NCBI GenBank assembly: GCA_006384855.1
Contig: VCJN01002445.1
Location: 62,001 to 126,000 of the forward strand
Source of the DNA: Tetraselmis striata
Lineage: Eukaryota > Chlorophyta > Chlorodendrophyceae > Chlorodendrales > Chlorodendraceae
Length of the DNA stretch: 64,000 nucleotides
Reading direction: 5' to 3'
The first letter of the stretch is position 1. Every line of letters starts with the position of its first letter. The position numbers and the translations under genes were made by a program. The notes under the pieces were generated by a model. That model was not told the origin of the DNA, ran no database searches, and was given only the letters and a program-made list of their open reading frames with translations. Shown here one piece after another: positions 29,204 to 39,772 of this stretch.

Positions 29204-32200
29204 TTTTATTACATAAGGGCTTTCACAAAAGCGCACTACAAACAGAACTAACTTCAACTGTGAAAGGTTACCAACAAAAGAGAGACATAAGCCTGAAACC
29301 AAGGTCGAGCAGGAGGACAGGGAGCCAAGAACCAAGAAGAAGCCAAGGGAACCACGAAGTCACTTAGCTGCCAGGGACCAAAGGGACCCCCGCCCCGGGG
29401 TAGGCTATCAGCCGCGGCGAGGACGCTTGCAGCCAATGACCCGGGTCATAGCAACACATGCCGACGAGCGACGCGACGCAGGCGCAGGAGTACCATCACG
29501 TGCCGCACGCGCGGACGCGACCCCGCCAAGAACGTTGTCTGCATGTGCCATGTTGATGAGCAAGGAGAAACGGCGGCGCCACGCAGACAAGAGGTGGCCG
29601 ATTTTTTGGCCAGTGTGTGTGTGGCTAGCTTTCGCGAGCTCCACCAAGAAAGCCTCGGCGTGCGGGGCCAGCGAGCCAAACTCGGAAACGGCGAAAGGAA
29701 CAAAGCGAAGCATGCCGGCGGCGTTTCGGACACCCTCGTCATACTTCTGAATTTTGTGGCGCTCTGCAGCCCTCAAAGCAGTCGTTGGATCCGAGCTTGA
29801 CACGCCGAGGATGGGGGCAATGGTGGTATCGATAGCAACCGTGTTTCCGCGGATACCGCCATACCCGAAAAGCCCAACATCGGCCGGCCGGCCGTCGCTG
29901 CCCTTCGGGAGAGAAACAAGCACCGACGGGTCCGTGAGGATCTGGACACCCACGCCCAGCGCGGACTTCACGTCGTGGCAAATGTCGGAAAGGCCATGTG
30001 CGGCCCACTCGTGTGCGGCGTGATTGGAGACACCCCCAGAGCAACGTGCCACGTGATCAGCGTATGCGACCGCCCAAGTTGAAGGAGTGAACTCCACGCC
30101 AGCGTCCTCAAAACGGGCCAGCATACCTTGTACCGAGAAGGAGCAAGAAGCACAAGGGCATGGCTCGCCAAGGGAGAGGACAGGAGCCGCCGGAAGGCCA
30201 AATGGGCGGCAAGCGGCAACACGGAACATGGAATCGTAGTACTCAGGGGAACGCTCACGGACTTCACCAAGGCGACCCTCGCTTGGAGGATCAGTCACCA
30301 GGAACGCTGTCGCAGCGCGTAAGAGGCGGCCTCGGAAGCGGTTGCTGTCAGGGCCACTTGTAGGCATACGCGCAACGAGCTTTGCGAAACGGACCGTGTG
30401 AATGCGGTGGCTCAGGGTTTCCTGTACTTTCCGCATGGAGTGCAAGGGGAAGTCCGAGTAATGCGGGATAGCTCGGAGGTCGGCTGCCGAGCGCATTGCA
30501 GACGCCGGCTCGGCCCCGGCGGCCGAGCAGCCGGCACGGGCAACGTGGGAGCGCTTGGAGGGGAGCAGCTTTAGGGCAGAGGCCAACGGCCCCGCTAGAT
30601 CTTCGAGTACCGCGTCTCCACACTCCTCAACGACACGGGTATGGGCGGCGCGAAGCTCGACAGCCCACATCGGTGCCGACGCGTTGGCGCCGGCATCGAG
30701 CTCCAACGTTGGGGTGGCCATAGCCTGGTGGATCGAGGACGCCCCAACAAGGTAGAGGCTATGAGGGCTGGATACGCCGGACGGGTCGGAAAAGAACGCC
30801 CCGGCGTCGCTCAGGGTGGCGTGTTGAGCACGGAGGAAGGTCACAGCTTGGCCAACCACGAGGGCGGCAGCGCCGATGTGGGAGGCATCTGCTATAACCA
30901 CATATCGCCGATGCCGAGGCCCCCAAATTGGACCGGGAGGGACAGCTGCGTGCGCATGGAGGGCGTATCCAAGAGGTCGGGGCTAACACCCCATATGCCG
31001 GCAAGCGTTGAAAATGCGGCGGCGTCGGCATCTTCGAGGAAAGACGTAATAGTGTCGCCATACCCCTCGGATCTACCCAAGCCCCGAGGCGTGGAGCGGA
31101 GATGGTGGCCAAAACGACGGCCGCAAACTTGCAGCAAGCGAGTAGCAGTGTGGGAGTGGAAGTGGTCTGCCAAACCGACAAGGCGGGAGCCGAATTGGTG
31201 AAATCTTTCGACCGTTTTGTCCAGCAGTTCCCGGGCGAAAGTGGCCGAGCCCACAGGGGCCCCAAGCACCTTGATTCCGGACGAGGAGACTGCAACACCA
31301 TGCAACAAATGCCCAAATGGAAGGGCGCCGAACGGAGACGAAGAGCCAAGCTGACAATACGCCTGTCGTTTGCGAATGGTGACGCTTAACCCAACGGCGG
31401 CAAAAGCGGAGGGGGCCACCCACGTAGCAAGCGCAAGTCCATCACCAGTGCCGACCAGGTTGACGTCGTCAGAGAAAGCCGCCAACACTGAGTGACTGGG
31501 GGCAGCCGCGCCGATGCGAGCGTACACTCGGGCAGCGACGGCGGCGAACAGGATGAGGCCGAGGACGCAACCCTGGCGGGCCCCTCGACGGCTTGGAATC
31601 CGGAGAGAGGGACCGGGTTGGGAGCCGTCGAAAACGTACAGATTGGACTCTTGACCATAAAGCATGATCGCCGAACGCAATAGAGGCTGCCAAACAGGGT
31701 CCTCGAGCAGTGTGCGGAACATTTCGGAGCGGTAGAAGGAATTGAACGCGTTTTCGGCGTCAAGCTGCACCAAGACGAGGGATGGGTCCGAGTCTAGGAG
31801 AGATCGCACAAGGAATTGAACTAGTTCCACGCCACCCTTAACGCCAAAACCGAACTGGCCGCGGGCGGCAAGCCATTGGGCGATGGGCTCGCCATGAGCG
31901 CGCAAGAGGACGCGCATAGCGAACCGGACAAGCACGCTGCCGATGCCAATGGGTCGAACGGACCCCTTCATGTCTCCGGCACTTAGTTCCAACGCATTGC
32001 GCTCCGCCGGCGTGAGCTTATCTAGGGGAACCAAGGTAGCGGAGGAAAGGAAATGGGCAACGCCAGCAGGGACCTCCGCATTCGCGATGGCCTCGGCTAT
32101 GCCACGGAGGTGGGAGCGCGAGCAGAGGGCACGGAGAGCCTCAAAGCGGATGCCATCGAGGAATGGGGCAGAACCATTGGGGCTGCTGGACAACACCTCG

Positions 32201-32400
32201 CAAACGTCCACCGAAGCCTCAGGGAAAGTGAGGCGGTCCAACGAGAACGGGTCCGGGAGCGCGCAAGGAACAGGGTCCGGGGTCTGGGGATGCAAGCGAA
32301 GGAGCTCTTCGTGAAGCCGCGGGCCAGTGGGCGCGAGCGGGACTGAGTGAAGGGCGGCAGCTGCGCGGCTGTACTCGCCCACCGCGGCCAAAGCCATTGT
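29204..32400 (-). mobile_element. LINE-B, longest copy (RT plus restriction-like endonuclease)
   Basis: A 3.2-kb non-LTR element on the - strand, flanked by ACACAAGT at 29196-29203 and 32401-32408. The 3' end has a short A-rich tail (TTTTT on + at 29203). RT comes first and a restriction-like endonuclease (REL) C-terminal to it, the layout of early-branching LINEs (R2/NeSL-like) rather than the APE-type LINE-A. The 5' end coincides with the start of the RT ORF, so the copy is probably 5'-truncated. Confidence 0.9.
29408..30901 (-). CDS. LINE-B C-terminal domain with restriction-like endonuclease
   Basis: 497 codons, the continuation of the RT ORF after a one-base deletion, so the nominal GTG start is not a real start. 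A Cys/His cluster (CPCASCSF at about residue 250; HVARCSG and HAAHEW around residues 287-301) precedes GRPADVGLFGYGG, VAIDTTIAP and ERHKIQKYDEG. This RP-D, D-T and K-KY spacing fits the PD-(D/E)XK nuclease of R2/NeSL-type LINEs, which nicks the target. The end (MLRFVPFAVSEFGS, HAEAFLVELA, RVIGCKRPRRG) is conserved in the 14 and 27 kb copies. Confidence 0.85.
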   Translation of the reverse strand: MVIADASHIGAAALVVGQAVTFLRAQHATLSDAGAFFSDPSGVSSPHSLYLVGASSIHQAMATPTLELDAGANASAPMWAVELRAAHTRVVEECGDAVLEDLAGPLASALKLLPSKRSHVARAGCSAAGAEPASAMRSAADLRAIPHYSDFPLHSMRKVQETLSHRIHTVRFAKLVARMPTSGPDSNRFRGRLLRAATAFLVTDPPSEGRLGEVRERSPEYYDSMFRVAACRPFGLPAAPVLSLGEPCPCASCSFSVQGMLARFEDAGVEFTPSTWAVAYADHVARCSGGVSNHAAHEWAAHGLSDICHDVKSALGVGVQILTDPSVLVSLPKGSDGRPADVGLFGYGGIRGNTVAIDTTIAPILGVSSSDPTTALRAAERHKIQKYDEGVRNAAGMLRFVPFAVSEFGSLAPHAEAFLVELAKASHTHTGQKIGHLLSAWRRRFSLLINMAHADNVLGGVASARAARDGTPAPASRRSSACVAMTRVIGCKRPRRG

Positions 32401-32406
32401 ACACAA
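30892..32406 (-). CDS. LINE-B reverse transcriptase ORF
   Basis: 504 codons. Motifs in order: NGSAPFLDGIRFEALRAL (fingers), MKGSVRPIGIGSVLVRFAMR, LVLVQLDAENAFNSF (motif A), RRGARQGCVLGLILFAA (motif B), LAAFSDDVNLVG (motif C; FSDD in place of the common F/YADD), ending FGGLGIGDMWL and stop. Comparison with the downstream frame indicates one missing G at about 30896, after which the protein would continue as VVIADASHIGAAAL. RT primes on nicked target DNA. The first catalytic Asp pair (SDD) is intact. Confidence 0.92.
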   Translation of the reverse strand: MCTMALAAVGEYSRAAAALHSVPLAPTGPRLHEELLRLHPQTPDPVPCALPDPFSLDRLTFPEASVDVCEVLSSSPNGSAPFLDGIRFEALRALCSRSHLRGIAEAIANAEVPAGVAHFLSSATLVPLDKLTPAERNALELSAGDMKGSVRPIGIGSVLVRFAMRVLLRAHGEPIAQWLAARGQFGFGVKGGVELVQFLVRSLLDSDPSLVLVQLDAENAFNSFYRSEMFRTLLEDPVWQPLLRSAIMLYGQESNLYVFDGSQPGPSLRIPSRRGARQGCVLGLILFAAVAARVYARIGAAAPSHSVLAAFSDDVNLVGTGDGLALATWVAPSAFAAVGLSVTIRKRQAYCQLGSSSPFGALPFGHLLHGVAVSSSGIKVLGAPVGSATFARELLDKTVERFHQFGSRLVGLADHFHSHTATRLLQVCGRRFGHHLRSTPRGLGRSEGYGDTITSFLEDADAAAFSTLAGIWGVSPDLLDTPSMRTQLSLPVQFGGLGIGDMWL

Positions 32407-32799
32407 GTCATTGTACTTTACGGGAATCGCCGCCCTTCATATCTGCTATTAGGCGCGCGCCTCCTCACGAGTACGCGCGGAAGATACCCGCGTGATGACG
32501 AGTGATGATGACGAGCAGGCGGGGCAGTAGGGTACTGGTCGATACACAACAAAGGCTGCAAAAATGCATTACACGGTAGTCACGGTTGGTTTTGTGATTT
32601 AATAAAGGTGAGGTGCCATGCTAAATCAGCGGCCAAAGAGCGTCGAGCTTCGGGGTGTGGTTAAGCGGACATGGGCGCGCCTACTCCTAGCTGGCAAATT
32701 TAACGTCAAGGCACCGGACATTTTCGGATTTATGGCGGAGGGGTCGGCAACTGCATAAAGTATTAGGGAAATACTATAAATTTAATTACAATGGGTCTA

Positions 32800-33715
32800 C
32801 TACCGCCCCCGGCCCGTGCCCGCCCCCCCTGGCCTGCGGCCGGCTGGCTCCGCTGCCGCCGGCCTCTTCCTGGCGCCGGCATGTGGTGTTATGCCCGCTG
32901 TCGGCTCGGGTGCTGACTGCCCCTTGTTGCCCGCAGATACTTCTGGGGGCATGCTATTCATGGCAGCTGCTGCCATCTGTTGCGCCCCGCGGCTAAGGAG
33001 CTTGTTTGACGGGGCTGGCATGATGCCGCCGCGCGCTCCCGTTGCGCTTGCTTCCTCTAGCGTCCAGCCTGCATCCTCGCAGTAGCGTCCTGAAGCGCCG
33101 GGGATCTAGCCGGGGAACATGAGCTCGTCGAGCGAGAGGGGGAGGGGGGCTGTAGCCGGTAGACAGGTCTTGCACCGGAGCGTCGTTCTGGTCGATTCCG
33201 GACTGCGGTGGTGATGAAAGAAAAAACACAAAGTCGCCGACACTCGGGCAGCGACAACATCAGCAGCTACACGATGAGCAGGCAAACCGGCCGGCAAGCG
33301 CACCTTTGCACTGGGGATGCAAAGAACCCTTGCTGCATGCGTCGGCTTCATCGATTTAAGCAAGGCAGCTTGCTCCTCCTCCACGGCCAATTAGGGTGGG
33401 CAGACGGGCCGTTCAGCTTGACCAGTCAAGAACGCTCGACGTGTCATCGGCGCTGACTGTCGTGAGGTAGTAGCGCAGGGCCGGGCCGCGCGGGACAGGC
33501 GGGGGCTCGCGTGCTCCTCTCGGCAGCTTGATATCTTCCCACGACGCGTCATCCGTCACGGCAGCGGCATGGAAGGTGCTGACGGAGGCCATGGTGGCAA
33601 GGGGGGCGAGCAGGGCGATCTGCTCTTCATGCGAAGCGGTCAGCATAAATAGGCGAAGCAGCGAGCGAGGAAGTGCCGAAGAGTGAAAGTGCGCGCGCGG
33701 CTGGTGGCTAATCAC
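32800..33715 (-). CDS. Possible multi-exon ORF cluster, unrecognised
   Basis: Frame 33715-33413 (100 codons; e.g. FMLTASHEEQIALLAPLATM) reads like real protein. A pyrimidine-rich stretch ending CACCACCGCAG at about 33208 looks like an acceptor before SGIDQNDAPVQDLSTGY. Frame 33021-32800 is Ala/Pro/Gly-rich. I cannot connect them with confidence or assign a family. Confidence 0.2.
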
Positions 33716-35033
33716 GTACTTTATATCATTGCCTCAGTCTCGAGTAGTAATGGTACCTAGGTACCCGGGGCGTCACAATAACATTATCAATGACACTACG
33801 ATGCATCTGCTGTTGTATGTAATGCACAACGCGTTTCACATTAATCTTATTGCTGGACAGATTACATGCATATCAACATACATACCACAAATGACATGAA
33901 ATTCACAACAGTACAGATGTGTATAACGGCAAAGACAAATGCAAACTTTTGTGTCAACATCGGTTGACAATACCTGCTCGCAACGATACCGCAGTACACC
34001 GCGGCATCAATGCGTTACATTGACCCATGTTGTCAGTATCAGAAAAAATATGTTGTGAGTGTGTCAGGAAAATTAGTTAAGCAGGCATGTGCAAGCATAA
34101 TGCAGATTGGCCATGTTTCGTAAGATAGTATTGCTTAACATTACATTTGGAAACCCCAGACCCAACCGACGCCTATATGTATCATGCGCCTGCCATACTA
34201 CGCAACTGCTCCCGCAACATATGGATATGCTCGATTCACACACGCCACGGTTGCTGCGTATATGCTACTATTGCATGGCATCAACACCGCCATCATCCTC
34301 ATTGAGGGCGGCGATGTCGTAGGCATGGGAGTGCTTGAAGTAGGAGCACCACCCGTGCCGGGCTGCACTATCAGCATCAGCGCAAAGTGCAGGAAAGCAA
34401 CAACAACATGTAATACGCTTCAGCAATAATATATAACACAGGTGGCCCATCACATGATCATCTGCCTCGGCACAGCATCACCAGCGGCCCTTTGCCGCCG
34501 CCCCCTGGCGGCAATGCTGATGGCCTCTGTCCATGTATATGTGACAAGTCTGCTATGCACAATCCTGGGCGGGAAGACAAGGTCCCGCTGGAAGACAGTG
34601 TTGATCGGGCCCTCCCACACTCCAGTGCTCATAGGCGTTGATAGCACGCATCTCCAACTGCAAACACAACGGGAGGCGAAGTCATCGCGCTGTTTTTGAG
34701 GTGGCGCTCAGCGACAACGAAATAAGTTCCCTTGACCTACAAGCTACGGGCAGCTACGGAGGTATTCTTCGCAGCCTTCATGAACATCGCGGCAGCAAAG
34801 GACATCACTCCGTGCATGAAGTTGCATGACGGCAATTTCCCGATGGATAAAGTGCATGGCAACCTTGACGCACTGAGTGCTCAGTGCATGGAGCACTGCA
34901 AACATGGAGATCAAGGAGGGCTCCGCCACGGCAGCAACCAGCAGCCCCAGCACCTGCTCAAGTCCGGCAAGGTGATGCTCTCCAGGACTGGCCAAGTCAC
35001 GCTCATAAATAAATAACAAACTCGCTCACCCAC
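33716..35033. other. No recognised gene; flank of piggyBac copy
   Basis: Moderate-GC DNA with frames such as 34442-34699 (+) and 34744-35019 (-) that match nothing I know. This may be the 5' non-coding part or a neighbouring dead transposon. I could not find piggyBac ends here. Confidence 0.35.
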
Positions 35034-35085
35034 ATGTTCAGCCACCAACCCACCGCTATGAGGGCCTCCGTCACCAAAGGCGCTC

Positions 35086-37499
35086 GTGTATCAGCCCGCC
35101 GAGCGAGGGCCCATGCTACCCCTGAGTGGCGACCAGCGTCGGTGCCAGCGTGCTCGGTTGTTCGGCAACGTTACCGAGTCCGTCGGCGAGGGCAAATGGA
35201 TGGTCCGCTGGGACGACGCCCCGGCCGACGTCCAAGAGTCCGGCCAGGCACTCCGCTGCGAGCAACTACTGCTAGTCGCACCCCTCCCTCGGCTGCCTCT
35301 ACGCCACGAGGTCAAGGGACTGCCGTCGGCCCTTTCGTGCCGCCCCGCCCTGCCGCTGCTGCTGATGCGAGTGCAAATGCGCTGGGTGGCAGTCGTGGAA
35401 CGATCGTTACATGGAGTGTCGTTTCCGACACCGGCACCCCCACCGAGATCCCATCCATCCCTGCGACCTCTTCCCCAGCCTCTATCCTAGCGACCGAGCC
35501 CCTGCCTGCCGACAACCTTGACATGTCTGCCGAGTCGCAAGACAGCCAGCCATGCGTCGAACTCGCCAAGGAGCTGGGTGATAGCTCCGGGGAGGAGGAG
35601 GCGCCAGAGCAATATGTCGGCGGCGCCTCACCCGACGACGGCCACGAGGATGCCGCCTGGATCTCCCCCGCTCCTGGCACCTCCGTCGTCCTGAAGCAAG
35701 GCAGCAAGATTGCAACTTTGTCAGTGTTTAACTTAGACAGCGCTGAGGAGATGGCCAAGATGCGAGACACTACTGCCCAGCGAGAGGCGGCTCGTACCTT
35801 GCCAGTTGGGTTGCGAGATGGGCTGCCCATTGGCGTTGGCAGCGTCGACTTGGTTCAGCTCTGGGTTATGATGTACCCAGGCGACCTGTCTGCCGACATG
35901 GAGAAGGTCAATGCTGCTGGCCTGCGCCGTTCATCAACACAAAAGCTGATCAGCATGCGTGAGTATGTGAGGTTCTGGGAGCTGGTCATCGCCGGCGCGC
36001 TGTACTCTCAGCAAGGCAGAGATTTGTGGGCTACCAACATCACGTTTGATGGCCTTCGTGACCAGCCTAACTTCCAGCGCTACATGCCCCTTCACCGTTT
36101 CAAGTATATCCGGTCGCTGATCAAGTATGCTAAGGCTGACCTCGACTCTACTGTGAGGCGTGGTATCCTTGGGCGTGGTTCCGCCGTGCTGCAACCGAGT
36201 TCAACGCCAACCGCGCGACTATCCTGAACGCCGGTATCTTTGCTACTATGGATGAGAGCATGTCCGCCTACCAGCCCAGGGCAACCAAGCTGGGCGGCCT
36301 CCCCAACCTGAGCTTCATCTACCGGAAGCCCAAGCCGCTGGGCACTGAGATGAAGACGGTATGTGACTGCGACACCGGTGTGATGACCTACATCAAGATC
36401 CAGGAGGGGAGGGACCCTATGCGTGTGAAGCCGCATGCTGCTGAGCACGGTGTGACTACCGCTTGTATGATGCGCATGGCTGAGACCTGCACCAGCACCG
36501 ACTCTACCCTGTTGGGCGATGCGTGGTTCGGGTCTGTGAAGGTATGACCCTCGTCCTTTTGCCTCGTGTGTTTATCATGCTGTGATGGGCAAATGCAATT
36601 ACTAATGATTCTTACCTGCTATGCCGTCCCCCAGGCCGCTGTCCAGGTGGGCAAGATGGGCCGCCACTTCATCGGCGTCGTCAAGACTGGCCATGGTCTG
36701 TTCCCAAAGGCCTTCCTGAAGAGCCACCTGGCATCAGCACCGGCAGGCAGCATGGTTGCTCTCTCAGCGATAGTGGATGGTGTGGATCTCATGGCAGTGG
36801 GCTACAAGTACAACATGAGGAAGGTGTTGTTCTTTGTGGCCACAGCTGGTGCCGGCGCCCTGGAGGATGGCAACCCCTACATACAGCGCTGGGCGGACGA
36901 CTTCGGCAACACCGTCACTCGGAGCATCCCCCGCCTATCTGTGCTGTCCAACTACTTTGAGCGCAGCCCCGGCGTCGACAACCACAACCAGTCGCGCCGG
37001 CATGATCTCGCGCTGGAGGAGGCCCGGAATGCACATGACTGCTGGTTCCGACTCGCGACTACCCTCTGTGGCATCGTCACCACCGACTGCTGGAAGATCA
37101 CCAAGTTCCACGTCCCGTGTGCCCACCCCTACGCCAGCATGACTATCAAGGACTTCTCGGAGCTGATGGCGAAGGCCCTCATTTACAACGGGCTGGATGG
37201 CGACCTGGCGCCATCCCGTCGCCCCGGCCACCGCCTCGCCATCGCGCCCAAGCGCTACCTGGACACCACCGACCAGCACACCCCTGGCAACCACGGGCGA
37301 TACGCGAACGGCCGCAGCAAGCAGTCGAGGTGCTGCCGTTGCTACCGTGACGAGGACGAGGAGCACTGGAGCTCGTTCTACTGCGTGCGGCATCACCTTG
37401 TGCATGCCCAGCTCGGTGCACAGCCGGGACTGCTGGGAGCACCACCTCCACTGCGACGAGACCGCCTTCCGCCGCCTGAAGCACGCCCGCGCCGGCTAG
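35086..37499 (+). pseudogene. piggyBac-like transposase (DDE_Tnp_1_7), long copy
   Basis: N-terminal module in frame 35086-35490 (ARLFGNVTESV, WMVRWDDAP), then a shift near 35290 to frame 35034-36227 with an acidic linker and the core start (VDLVQLWVMMYPGD, FWELVIAGALYSQQGRDLW). A second shift near 36165 leads to FRRAATEFNANRATILNAG and MDESMSAYQPR (first catalytic Asp). GDAWFGSVK (second Asp) is followed by a clean 93-base intron (36542-36634). Then AAVQVGKMGRHFIGVVK and PGVDNHNQSRRHDL (third Asp). The tail is a Cys/His zinc ribbon split by another shift near 37380. PiggyBac enzymes cut and paste at TTAA. Three frame breaks make this copy inactive unless they are assembly errors or unseen introns. 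Confidence 0.85.
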
Positions 37500-37561
37500 G
37501 GCGGCACACCCCAAGTCCGCCGCCCCGGCTAACGCATGTAGACTCCCATGCCCGTAGTTGA

Positions 37562-38230
37562 CCCGGGCCACTGGCCGCGGGATGGTGTATGAGCTTATAT
37601 CCTGTCAGTTGAGCTGGCTGATGTGGTGGGCGGGTGTGCTCTGTAGGTCCCGCCCGCAGCGCCCTCTTAGCGGTACCGAGCGCCCTCGCGCGCCCGCCGA
37701 GCGCCCTCGCGCGCCCGTGTAGCGGGTACTCAAGGGGCGAAAAGTGCGCAAGGGACTCATATCACGTACCGTTAGCGTACGGGTACTGCCATGGCAGTCA
37801 TGGCTCGGCGCGGGTACTCGCGACCACCGCCGGATAGGCGGAGATAAGCTGACTGTAAGCGGATATAGGCGAGGGTTAGGCGCGAATGATACGGAATACA
37901 GTAATCGTACAGAAAAATTGAGTACGGATACAGTACAAGTACCGTGTTAAGCGCGGTTAGGCGAACCCCGTTTCGACGAGTGTCGATGAGCAGCTCACCC
38001 TCCAGCATGAACTTGTGGAGGACGAGTGGCAGGAGACAGCCAACGACACCTACCGCGCGCTTCAACATATGATGCGCCGTATATAGATGACCTAGATGGT
38101 TGGCCGTCAGGCCGGGAGGGCAAGGGGCGTAGACACCAACACCTGTAATATTTTCATTCCCATTACAAACTTTTGCCTACAACATGTTGCCACTGCATTT
38201 TAGCCATTGCACCAGCTAGTTTTAGATAGG
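37562..38230. other. No recognised gene
   Basis: Holds an inverted copy of the 28.99-29.03 kb repeat (about 37955-37990) and short degenerate repeats of TAGCGTACGGGTACTGC type. No coding support. Confidence 0.4.
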
Positions 38231-38239
38231 CATATTCAT

Positions 38240-38439
38240 ACCGCAGTTCGGTGGCAGTTCAACGGCAGTTCGGTGGCAGTTCAGACTGAACTCAGTTCGG
38301 TTCGGGCAGTTCGGACAGTTCAGTTGTTCGGTTCAGTCCGAACTGCGGTTCAGTTCAGTCTGAACTGTATTCGGCCGAACTCCCTGAATTCAGTTCGGTC
38401 CGAACCGAACTCGGCCAAAGTGAGTTCGGCACAACCCTA
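38240..38439. repeat. CAGTTCGG-rich repeats, probable hAT end
   Basis: About a dozen copies of CAGTTCGG, GGCAGTTC and related short motifs, ending GTTCGGCACAACCCTAG. Read from the - strand, this end is CTAGGGTTGTGCCGAAC, a hAT-like terminus. Probably the end of a different hAT family, right beside the 38.45 kb element. Confidence 0.55.
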
Positions 38440-38447
38440 GTAGCAAC

Positions 38448-39648
38448 CAGGGTTGGGCTGCAGTCCACTTTTGAATACTGCAGGCTGCAAGTGCAGTGCA
38501 GTAGGCTGCAGTGCAGGCTGCAGTACTGCAGCCTGCAGTGCAGCCTGCGGTTAAGGCTGCAGTCAACGGGCTGCAGTACTGCAGGCTGCAGTGCAGGCTG
38601 CAGTGCAGGCTGCAGTAGCACTGCATTTGCTGATTTTAGGGAAGGGAAGGGCGGGACAGTGAAGGGCAATGGGGCTGCCATGGCGGATGCAGAGGGGCAG
38701 CAATCGTGGTGGAAGTTGTAATACATCATTAAATTGCCTACAGAGGGGAAAAGCCTACTGTGTGTACATTTGTGTGTGTCCAACGATGATGCTGTCCCCA
38801 CGCATGCATAGTGAAACATGCGTAAAAAAACATGATGGCACCCTCTAATCCCCCGCCTCCTCATCCGCTGGCGCTGCCTCCTCATACTGCTCCAGCATGG
38901 ACTCCACCGCTTCCCATTGAATGCGGCTGGCCTCCCCCTCGCCCTCGCCATCAAGGACTTGGCTGGCCAGCCAATCCTCCCCGCATGGCTTGAGTAGATC
39001 CGCCGCCACGGCGCTGAAAGCAGCCTCCCCGTAGTACGACGCCAGTAGCTCCTTGACCTTGGCATCCAAATCCAGATTCTTCTGAATAAAGACGCAGGCA
39101 CCCATGTTATACAGGTTCATTCTATTTCTTAAGTGCATGGTGACAAGGCGTGGGGGCCCTCGTGGGGCAGTGAACCGTGTAGGCCGCCCGTGTCGGCTAA
39201 GTGGCACAGCCAGCACAGCGCCGGTGCTGTCCGCTGCCATCGCCTCGTCCGCCATCGCTGCTGCGCCTTGCTCCGCGGCAGACTGGTATCCCTCCATGTA
39301 ATTGACGAAGAGTGACGAGAGGAGGATGAGCACGGTGAGCGTAAAGTGAGGATAGGTTCGGCTGGTGTGTGTGGTCTACTGGTATGTGCCCCGATGCGGC
39401 GACGTGTGATGGTACTGTACAAGCGAGTACGGTGCTTTCCGCGGCGCTCGGACCGCCGGAACTGTCGCCATATGGCTTGTTATCATTGGCGGGCGCCATC
39501 CAAACGCTATCCAGTGATATTTGGGGCTGTTTGGGTTACTGCACTGCAGTCCCTTTTCGGGAAGTACTGCAGGCTGCAGTGCAGTAGGCTAACTGCAGGC
39601 TGCAGTTTCTGCAGTCTGCAATGCACTCGATACTGCAGCCCAACCGTG
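38448..39648 (-). mobile_element. Non-autonomous hAT element with TIRs and 8-bp TSD
   Basis: 1,201 bp between CAGGGTTGGGCTGCAGT (38448) and ACTGCAGCCCAACCGTG (ending 39648), inverted with few mismatches. Direct repeats GTAGCAAC at 38440-38447 and 39649-39656 are the 8-bp duplication typical of hAT. The subterminal regions at both ends are packed with GCAGGCTGCAGT repeats, as expected for hAT transposase binding sites. It encodes only a C-terminal transposase fragment. Confidence 0.93.
38845..39333 (-). pseudogene. hAT transposase C-terminal fragment
   Basis: 162 codons. LVTMHLRNRMNLYNMGACVFIQKN (read in part near residues 87-110) and LDLDAKVKELL match the end of hAT transposases, parallel to LRNKMGVGNMATEVFIPKNVD in the 25.8 kb remnant. 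The tail is acidic (EEAAPADEEAGD). No catalytic domain. The preceding part may be intronic. Confidence 0.75.
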
Positions 39649-39667
39649 GTAGCAACTACGAATACCA

Positions 39668-39772
39668 GTTTTTTTTCCGCCCCTAGGACTGGGACTGGCA
39701 ACGGTGAAACCCCTGCGGCATCTCTACAATTGCCGATATTAGGCAACGATCCAGTTACGAGAAGCCCTGGGA
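39668..39772 (-). mobile_element. LINE-A 3'-tail fragment, diverged
   Basis: TTTTTTTTCCGCCCCTAGGAC, then ACGGTGAAACCCCTGCGGC and CCAGTTACGAGAAGCCCTGG, a diverged version of the LINE-A end at 20.4 and 44.6 kb. Confidence 0.7.
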
